Positions 58,853 to 64,000 of a DNA stretch of 64,000 nt are shown here, in pieces. Every line of letters starts with the position of its first letter. Position 1 is the first letter of the stretch. Both the position numbers and the translations under genes were made by a program. Under the pieces are notes generated by a model. That model saw nothing but the letters and a program-made list of their open reading frames with translations. It had not been told where the DNA came from and searched no databases. The DNA comes from OCS155 cluster bacterium AG-422-J23 (GTDB taxonomy: Bacteria > Actinomycetota > Acidimicrobiia > Actinomarinales > Actinomarinaceae). The DNA is taken from contig QCMT01000003.1 in the NCBI GenBank assembly GCA_003213625.1, positions 124,001 through 188,000 on the forward strand, given 5' to 3'.

Positions 58853-59136
58853 AGTATTTAGAAGATATACTTATAGCTCCTCTTATCTCTGAAAAGTCAT
58901 ATGACAGAATTGCTAACTCAAATTCATACACTTTTTTTGTGCACACAAGTGCGACTAAGCCTGAAATTAAGAAAGCAGTTGAAGAAATTTTTGATGTTGA
59001 AGTTCTATCTGTCAACACAATGTATAAAAAAGGAAAAAAGAAAAGATTTGGTTATGTTATTGGTCAACAAAGTACAAGAAAAGTAGCAATTGTTACTTTA
59101 CAAGATGGACAAACTATTGAGGCATTTGGAGTATAG
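58849..59136 (+). CDS. rplW: Ribosomal protein L23
   Basis: 95 aa. [12 protein letters not shown] and [20 protein letters not shown] are typical. Lines the exit tunnel and docks SRP and trigger factor in other bacteria. Confidence 0.96.
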   Translation: MKYLEDILIAPLISEKSYDRIANSNSYTFFVHTSATKPEIKKAVEEIFDVEVLSVNTMYKKGKKKRFGYVIGQQSTRKVAIVTLQDGQTIEAFGV

Positions 59137-59138
59137 GT

Positions 59139-59972
59139 ATGGGATCAAAAAAAATTAGACCAATTACTCCAGGAATGAGAGGACATGTAACAGGTGATTT
59201 TAGTGAAATTACTAAATCAAAACCTGAAAAAAAACTTTTACAATCAAAAAAGTCAACCGGCGGTAGAAACAATAAAGGAAGAATTACATCTCGACACAGA
59301 GGTGGTGGACATAAACAAAAATATAGAGTAGTCGATTTTAAGAGAGTCAAAGACGGTATACCGGCAAAGGTTGCTGGAATAGAATATGACCCAAACAGAA
59401 ATTCCAGAATTGCTTTACTTCATTATGTTGATGGCGAAAAAAGTTACATTATTGCACCTGAAGGGGTTTATGAAGGCAGCATGGTAGAGTCTGGACCTAA
59501 AGCTGAGATAAAAGATGGAAATTGCTTACCATTAAGGAACATTCCTGCAGGTACATTTGTACATGCAGTTGAACTAAGACCTGGTGGTGGAGCTAAGATG
59601 GCAAGGTCTGCTGGATCATCAGTTCAGCTTATGAGTAAAGAATCCGGTCTTGCACTGTTAAGACTCCCATCTGGAGAGATGAGAACAGTCTCAATGGATT
59701 GTAGAGCAACAGTTGGAAGCGTTGGAAACGCAGAAGCTGAATTAACAAAACTTGGAAAAGCTGGAAGAAAAAGATGGAAAGGTGTCAGGCCTCAAACAAG
59801 AGGTGTTGCTATGAATCCAGTTGATCACCCACTCGGAGGTGGAGAAGGAAAGTCATCTGGTGGTAGAACTCCTGTAAGCCCATGGGGAAAGCCGGAAGCA
59901 AAAACAAGAAAAAAGAAAAAATATAGCAATAAATCAATTGTTAGAGGAAGGTCTCAAAAAGGTAGAAATTAA
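59139..59972 (+). CDS. rplB: Ribosomal protein L2
   Basis: 277 aa. [19 protein letters not shown], the C-terminal [17 protein letters not shown] (with the functionally important histidine) and the basic tail are intact. Confidence 0.97.
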   Translation: MGSKKIRPITPGMRGHVTGDFSEITKSKPEKKLLQSKKSTGGRNNKGRITSRHRGGGHKQKYRVVDFKRVKDGIPAKVAGIEYDPNRNSRIALLHYVDGEKSYIIAPEGVYEGSMVESGPKAEIKDGNCLPLRNIPAGTFVHAVELRPGGGAKMARSAGSSVQLMSKESGLALLRLPSGEMRTVSMDCRATVGSVGNAEAELTKLGKAGRKRWKGVRPQTRGVAMNPVDHPLGGGEGKSSGGRTPVSPWGKPEAKTRKKKKYSNKSIVRGRSQKGRN

Positions 59973-59974
59973 TC

Positions 59975-60238
59975 ATGTCAAGAAGCTTAAGAAAAGGACC
60001 ATTTGTAGACAATCATCTCTTAGTGAAAGTTGAAGAAGCACAAAACAGTGGTAACAAAAGTGTAATTAAAACATGGAGTAGAAGATCTACAATAGTCCCC
60101 GAGATGGTAGGTTTAACAATTGCAGTTCATAATGGTCGACAACACATTCCAGTTTTTGTAACGGAAGCAATGGTTGGTCATAAACTAGGTGAATTTGCTC
60201 CGACAAGAACATTTAAAGGACACCCAGGACAAAGCTAA
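59975..60238 (+). CDS. rpsS: Ribosomal protein S19
   Basis: 87 aa. [15 protein letters not shown] and [19 protein letters not shown] are conserved. Two bp after rplB. Confidence 0.97.
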   Translation: MSRSLRKGPFVDNHLLVKVEEAQNSGNKSVIKTWSRRSTIVPEMVGLTIAVHNGRQHIPVFVTEAMVGHKLGEFAPTRTFKGHPGQS

Positions 60239-60591
60239 TGGAAAATCAAACAGTAACTGCAAAAAGTAAATATGTAAGGCAATCACCTTACAAATTGAGG
60301 TTAGTATTGAATCTAATTAGAGGACTGCCTGTTTCTGAAGCCTTAGATATTCTTAAATTTACAAAACGAAGAGCAGCTGATGAGATATCACAAGTTGTTG
60401 AAAGTGCAATCGCAAATGCTGAGAATAATTTTGGTTTAAGCTCAAGTGATCTTTATATTTCAAAAGCTACTGCAGATGAAGGACCTACTCTAAAAAGATT
60501 TAGACCAAGGGCTAGAGGTAGAGCCGGAAGGATAAATAAAAGAACATCTCACTTGGTAATCGAACTAACTACAGCAGACGGAGAATTGTAA
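60238..60591 (+). CDS. rplV: Ribosomal protein L22
   Basis: 117 aa. [20 protein letters not shown] opens the protein and [19 protein letters not shown] forms the tunnel hairpin. Confidence 0.96.
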   Translation: MENQTVTAKSKYVRQSPYKLRLVLNLIRGLPVSEALDILKFTKRRAADEISQVVESAIANAENNFGLSSSDLYISKATADEGPTLKRFRPRARGRAGRINKRTSHLVIELTTADGEL

Positions 60592-61481
60592 TGGGACAAA
60601 AAACACATCCTTACGCATTTAGAATTGGAATTGTTAATGACTGGAAGTCACGTTGGTTTAGTGATAAAGAATACACAAAACTGGTTAATCAAGATTATAG
60701 AATTAGAGAGTTCTTGTCTTCGCAGTTAATTAAAGGTGCAGTTTCTCGAATAGATATAGAAAGAACAAGGGACAAGGTCCAAGTTGACATACATACAGCT
60801 AGACCCGGTGTTGTAATTGGTAGAAAAGGTGCAGAAGCAGATAGGTTGAGAAAAGGACTTGAAGAATTATCCAGCCAACCTGTAAAACTAAATATTATTG
60901 AAGTTAGAGAGCCTGAACTTGACGCCCAATTATTAGCAAGAGCTGTTGCAGACCAATTAGAAAACAGAGTTGCATTTAGAAGAGCAATGAAAAGAGCTGT
61001 AACAGGTGCTCTTAAAGCTGGAGCTGAAGGTGTAAGAGTTGAATGTTCTGGACGACTCGGTGGCGCAGAGATGGGTAGAAGAGAATGGTACCGTGAAGGC
61101 AGAGTCCCATTACACACTTTACGTGCCGATATTGATTTTGGAAGAGCAGCAGCTCAAACAACCGTAGGTTCAATTGGAGTAAAAGTTTGGGTTTACAAAG
61201 GTGATGTCGTAGGTTCAAACAAACTAAGACAAGATAAAATTGCAGCTGAAGCTAATTTAGCAAGTGGAGGACCTGCTACTGGAAGAGTTAAATCTGTTAA
61301 ATCTCGTGTTGAAGCTGCCGTAGGTGAGACTAAAAAATCACGAATTCTTGAAGCTGGTGGTGGTAAAAAAACAAATGAATCATCATCAAAGATTGTTGAA
61401 GCAGGTGGGGGTAATCGGATTAGACCTAATGAGGCAACAGAGCAATTTGAACAAGAAAAATCAATAATGGAAGAAGAATAA
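60591..61481 (+). CDS. rpsC: Ribosomal protein S3
   Basis: 296 aa. The KH domain has [19 protein letters not shown] and the second domain [21 protein letters not shown] tail of about 60 residues with two EAGGG-containing segments extends beyond the conserved core. Confidence 0.97.
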   Translation: MGQKTHPYAFRIGIVNDWKSRWFSDKEYTKLVNQDYRIREFLSSQLIKGAVSRIDIERTRDKVQVDIHTARPGVVIGRKGAEADRLRKGLEELSSQPVKLNIIEVREPELDAQLLARAVADQLENRVAFRRAMKRAVTGALKAGAEGVRVECSGRLGGAEMGRREWYREGRVPLHTLRADIDFGRAAAQTTVGSIGVKVWVYKGDVVGSNKLRQDKIAAEANLASGGPATGRVKSVKSRVEAAVGETKKSRILEAGGGKKTNESSSKIVEAGGGNRIRPNEATEQFEQEKSIMEEE

Positions 61482-61483
61482 AT

Positions 61484-61894
61484 ATGTTAATGCCAAAAAA
61501 GACAAAACATAGAAAATCACATAGAGGTAGAAGAAGAGGTCTTTCAAAAGGTGGTAATGAAGTGACGTTTGGTGATTATGGACTTCAAGCTGTTGAGACT
61601 TCATATATAACTGCACGTCAAATTGAGGCTGCAAGAATAACGATTACAAGAACAATGAAAAGAGGGGGAAAGGTTTGGATAAACATTTTTCCTCACAAAC
61701 CAATTACAAAAAAACCCGCTGAAGTTCGTATGGGATCAGGAAAAGGTAACGTTGAGTACTACGTAGCAGTTGTAAAACCAGGAAAAATAATTTTTGAAAT
61801 ATCTGGTGTTTCTGAAGAAATTGCAAAAGAAGCAATGAGAAAAGCAGGACATAAATTGCCAATTAAAACAAAATTTGTAAAGAGGAATATATGA
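61484..61894 (+). CDS. rplP: Ribosomal protein L16
   Basis: 136 aa. [19 protein letters not shown] and [20 protein letters not shown] are typical. The ATG at 61484 is preferred because L16 usually begins with ML. Confidence 0.97.
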   Translation: MLMPKKTKHRKSHRGRRRGLSKGGNEVTFGDYGLQAVETSYITARQIEAARITITRTMKRGGKVWINIFPHKPITKKPAEVRMGSGKGNVEYYVAVVKPGKIIFEISGVSEEIAKEAMRKAGHKLPIKTKFVKRNI

Positions 61895-62106
61895 GCATAA
61901 ATGATTTGAGAGAATTATCCATTATGGAACTTGAAAATAAAATTTTAGATCTTAAAAAAGAATTAATGGACTCAAGATTTGCATTAGCAACGAGTCAAAT
62001 CGAAGACACTTCAGTATTTAAAAAAATAAAGAAAGAAATTGCACAGGCAAACACAATATTAAATCAAAAAATCAATGACATGAATGTGGATGAGAATAAT
62101 GAGTAG
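61891..62106 (+). CDS. rpmC: Ribosomal protein L29
   Basis: 71 aa, two helices; [20 protein letters not shown] and the C-terminal [18 protein letters not shown] are typical. Overlaps rplP by 4 bp. Confidence 0.95.
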   Translation: MSINDLRELSIMELENKILDLKKELMDSRFALATSQIEDTSVFKKIKKEIAQANTILNQKINDMNVDENNE

Positions 62107-62362
62107 TGAACCAAGAGCATCTCGAAAAGTAAGAACAGGAGTCGTTGTTTCTGATAAAAGAGACAAAACAGTTACCGTGTCTATTGAATTACAATTTCAA
62201 CATCCAAAGTATGGAAAAATTGTTAAAAAAACAAGAAAGCTTCATGCCCATGATGAGAGTTTTGATGCGAAAGTTGGGGACACTGTAAAAATAACTGAAA
62301 CTAAGCCAATATCTAAAACAAAAATGTGGAGAGTTACTGAGATTGTTGAGAGAGCAAGATGA
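62099..62362 (+). CDS. rpsQ: Ribosomal protein S17
   Basis: 87 aa from ATG 62099 (8-bp overlap with rpmC); the start at 62084 adds five non-conserved residues. [17 protein letters not shown] and [18 protein letters not shown] identify S17. Confidence 0.96.
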   Translation: MSSEPRASRKVRTGVVVSDKRDKTVTVSIELQFQHPKYGKIVKKTRKLHAHDESFDAKVGDTVKITETKPISKTKMWRVTEIVERAR

Positions 62363-62727
62363 TACAAAAAGAATCAAGATTAAAAGTTGCTGACAACTCT
62401 GGCGCAAAAGAGGTGTTATGCATAAAGGTAAAAGGCAGTTCAAAAATTAGATATGCAGGTTTGGGAGATGTTTTCACAGCAACCGTAAAAGATGCTGTTC
62501 CTGGTGGCCAGATAAAAAAAGGTGATATTGTACAAGCTGTTGTTGTCAGAACTAGTAAAGAAACAAGACGTAAAGATGGTACCTATATTAGGTTTGATGA
62601 AAATGCATGCGTGATTTTAAACGATCAAGATCAACCAAGAGGAACAAGAATCTTTGGACCAGTTGGTAGAGAATTAAGAGAGAAGAAATTTATGAGAATT
62701 GTATCACTTGCACCGGAGGTTTTGTAA
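62359..62727 (+). CDS. rplN: Ribosomal protein L14
   Basis: 122 aa. [19 protein letters not shown] at the start and [20 protein letters not shown] at the end are conserved. Confidence 0.97.
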   Translation: MIQKESRLKVADNSGAKEVLCIKVKGSSKIRYAGLGDVFTATVKDAVPGGQIKKGDIVQAVVVRTSKETRRKDGTYIRFDENACVILNDQDQPRGTRIFGPVGRELREKKFMRIVSLAPEVL

Positions 62728-63029
62728 TGAAAATACAAAAAGGTGATACAGTAAAAATTATTTCTGGAAAAGACAATGGTAAAGAAGGTAAAGTTTTGCA
62801 AGTATTTCCAAAAAAGAATCAAGTTTTAGTTGAAGGGATAAATGTAAATAAAAAACATCAAAAACCTCAAGGCCAAACGATGCAAGGAGGAGTTATTGAT
62901 AAAAGTATGCCAATAGATGCCTCTAATGTTGCACTGGTTGTCAAAAAAAAGAGTGGAAGAGTAAGATATAAGTTTGATAAAAATGGAAATAAATTTAGGG
63001 TTTTAGCACAAACTGGAGATGAAGCATGA
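62727..63029 (+). CDS. rplX: Ribosomal protein L24
   Basis: 100 aa. The KOW motif KGDTVKIISGKDNGKEGKVL and VEGINVNKKHQKP are typical. One-base overlap with rplN. Confidence 0.96.
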   Translation: MKIQKGDTVKIISGKDNGKEGKVLQVFPKKNQVLVEGINVNKKHQKPQGQTMQGGVIDKSMPIDASNVALVVKKKSGRVRYKFDKNGNKFRVLAQTGDEA

Positions 63030-63571
63030 TTCCGAGGCTTAAAGATCAATATAGAACTCAATTAATTGAAGAACTAAAGAAACAATTAAATATTGAAAAC
63101 ACTAATGCTGTTCCAAAACTAGAAAAAATTGTTATAAATATCGGTGATGGAAAAGCTGCTACAGATGGTAGAGCACTTGAATCAATGGTTGATGAACTAA
63201 CTGCAATATCAGGTCAGAAACCAGTTATAAAAAGAGCTAAAAAATCAATCGCGGGTTTTAAAATTCGTGAAGGAATGCCAATAGGGGTTTCTGTGACACT
63301 TAGAGGAAATAGAATGTGGGAATTTTATGATCGGTTTGTACAGGTAGTAGTCCCAAGAATTCGAGATTTCAGAGGATTTAGTAAAAAATCATTTGATGGT
63401 AATGGTAATTTTTCTCTTGGGCTGAACGAGCAACTGGTATTTCCAGAAGTTGAATATGATAAAGTCAGAGACATCAGAGGAATGAATATAACAATTTGCA
63501 CTACCGCAAAAGATAATTCAGGCGGATATGAGTTACTTAACTCACTTGGCTTTCCGTTTAGGGAGAATTAA
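63026..63571 (+). CDS. rplE: Ribosomal protein L5
   Basis: 181 aa. Conserved [30 protein letters not shown] and [14 protein letters not shown]. Contacts 5S rRNA and the P-site tRNA. Confidence 0.97.
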   Translation: MIPRLKDQYRTQLIEELKKQLNIENTNAVPKLEKIVINIGDGKAATDGRALESMVDELTAISGQKPVIKRAKKSIAGFKIREGMPIGVSVTLRGNRMWEFYDRFVQVVVPRIRDFRGFSKKSFDGNGNFSLGLNEQLVFPEVEYDKVRDIRGMNITICTTAKDNSGGYELLNSLGFPFREN

Positions 63572-63573
63572 TT

Positions 63574-63879
63574 ATGGCTAAAAAAAGTAAAATAGTTAAA
63601 AATAATAAAAGGGAAGAAACAGCAAATTTTTATTCATCAAAGAGAAAAGAATTATTAGCTGTAATTCGTGACCCTGAATCTACTTATGATGAGAAAAGGG
63701 AAGCACAAAAAAAGATTGCAAAGATGCCCAGAGATGCATCCGCAACACGTCATCGTAATAGGTGCCAAGTAACAGGACGACCTAGGGGTAATTTAAGAAA
63801 ATTTGGAATGTCACGAAATACTTTTCGCGACTTGGCACTCAAAGGAGAGCTTCCAGGAATAAAGAAAGCTTCGTGGTAA
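63574..63879 (+). CDS. rpsN: Ribosomal protein S14 (long zinc-free form)
   Basis: 101 aa. This is the long S14 with a single cysteine ([20 protein letters not shown]), not the 61-aa zinc-ribbon form usually found here in Actinobacteria. Its place between rplE and rpsH shows that it is the main S14. Confidence 0.95.
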   Translation: MAKKSKIVKNNKREETANFYSSKRKELLAVIRDPESTYDEKREAQKKIAKMPRDASATRHRNRCQVTGRPRGNLRKFGMSRNTFRDLALKGELPGIKKASW

Positions 63880-63881
63880 AG

Positions 63882-64000
63882 ATGGTAAATGATCCTATTT
63901 CAGATTTTTTAACAAGGGTTAGAAATGCAACACTTGTGTCAAAATCAAATGTTGAGATTCCACACTCAAATTTCAAATTTGAGCTCGCAAAACTTTTTAA
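63882..64000 (+). CDS. rpsH: Ribosomal protein S8 (5' part)
   Basis: The first 39 codons only, cut by the window end. MVNDPISDFLTRVRNA is the S8 N-terminus. Starts 2 bp after rpsN. Confidence 0.93.
   Translation, partial: MVNDPISDFLTRVRNATLVSKSNVEIPHSNFKFELAKLF

Noticed and set aside
60695-61117. 140-aa open frame on the minus strand inside rpsC
   Set aside because: Antisense shadow of S3; low-complexity hydrophobic sequence with no recognisable motif.
1-64000. Search for CRISPR arrays, insertion sequences, prophage genes, attachment sites and rRNA
   Set aside because: No regularly spaced repeats, transposase, integrase, phage gene or rRNA segment was found; the window is core genome throughout.

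Overview
The window is AT-rich and gene-dense, with very short or overlapping intergenic gaps. It most likely comes from a streamlined marine actinobacterium, probably in or near the Acidimicrobiia/'Candidatus Actinomarinales'. Evidence: the order polyprenyl reductase - nuo operon - second nuo cluster - htpX - tRNAs - rpmG - tRNA-Trp/secE/nusG - rplKAJL - rpoBC - str - S10/spc recalls the actinobacterial layout (I recall a similar order in Streptomyces); there is an actinobacterial-type heliorhodopsin; and many genes have a TAnnnT -10 box 6-7 nt before the start codon, as in leaderless actinobacterial transcripts. The taxonomic call is an inference.

Layout. (1) 1-15343: end of a geranylgeranyl-reductase-family gene, then a complete 14-gene complex I operon (nuoA-N) behind a perfect 18-bp Rex-type operator, closed by an overlooked 45-codon membrane ORF. 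(2) 15401-20178: an ABC-2 exporter, an SRPBCC protein, a lipoprotein, a CopD-like membrane protein, thymidine kinase, a DUF454 protein and a DtxR-family regulator. (3) 20179-26651: an iron island. The regulator and an Fe(III) ABC transporter (fbpABC) share an inverted-repeat operator; two divergent mini membrane ORFs lie between them. A heliorhodopsin follows, flanked by a small coiled-coil gene and a phosphodiesterase of the alkaline phosphatase superfamily. (4) 26728-37736: a second complex I operon of 11 genes that lacks the NADH module (nuoEFG). Its nuoN carries an apparent +1 frameshift and lacks a standard start codon. A MidA/NDUFAF7-type assembly methyltransferase follows. (5) 37761-40850: HtpX, rhodanese, PfkB kinase, DUF2157 protein. 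(6) 40928-64000: tRNA-Tyr, -Thr, -Met, L33, an ECF sigma/ZAS anti-sigma pair whose last codon runs into tRNA-Trp, then secE-nusG, rplKA, an L10 leader with attenuator, rplJL, rpoBC, str operon, and S10/spc operon to a truncated rpsH.

How it fits together. The cell is an aerobic respirer with two proton-pumping complex I variants. One accepts NADH and is probably Rex-controlled; the other lacks the NADH module and shows no Rex site. Iron uptake is probably controlled by an unusual DtxR-like repressor. A zinc-sparing pattern runs through the housekeeping genes: the second RpoC zinc site has lost three of four cysteines, S14 and L33 are zinc-free types, and thymidine kinase has lost most zinc ligands. 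The most notable items are the heliorhodopsin with its iron-gene context, the missing RpoC zinc site, the Rex and DtxR-type operators, the hidden mini-proteins, and the broken nuoN2.
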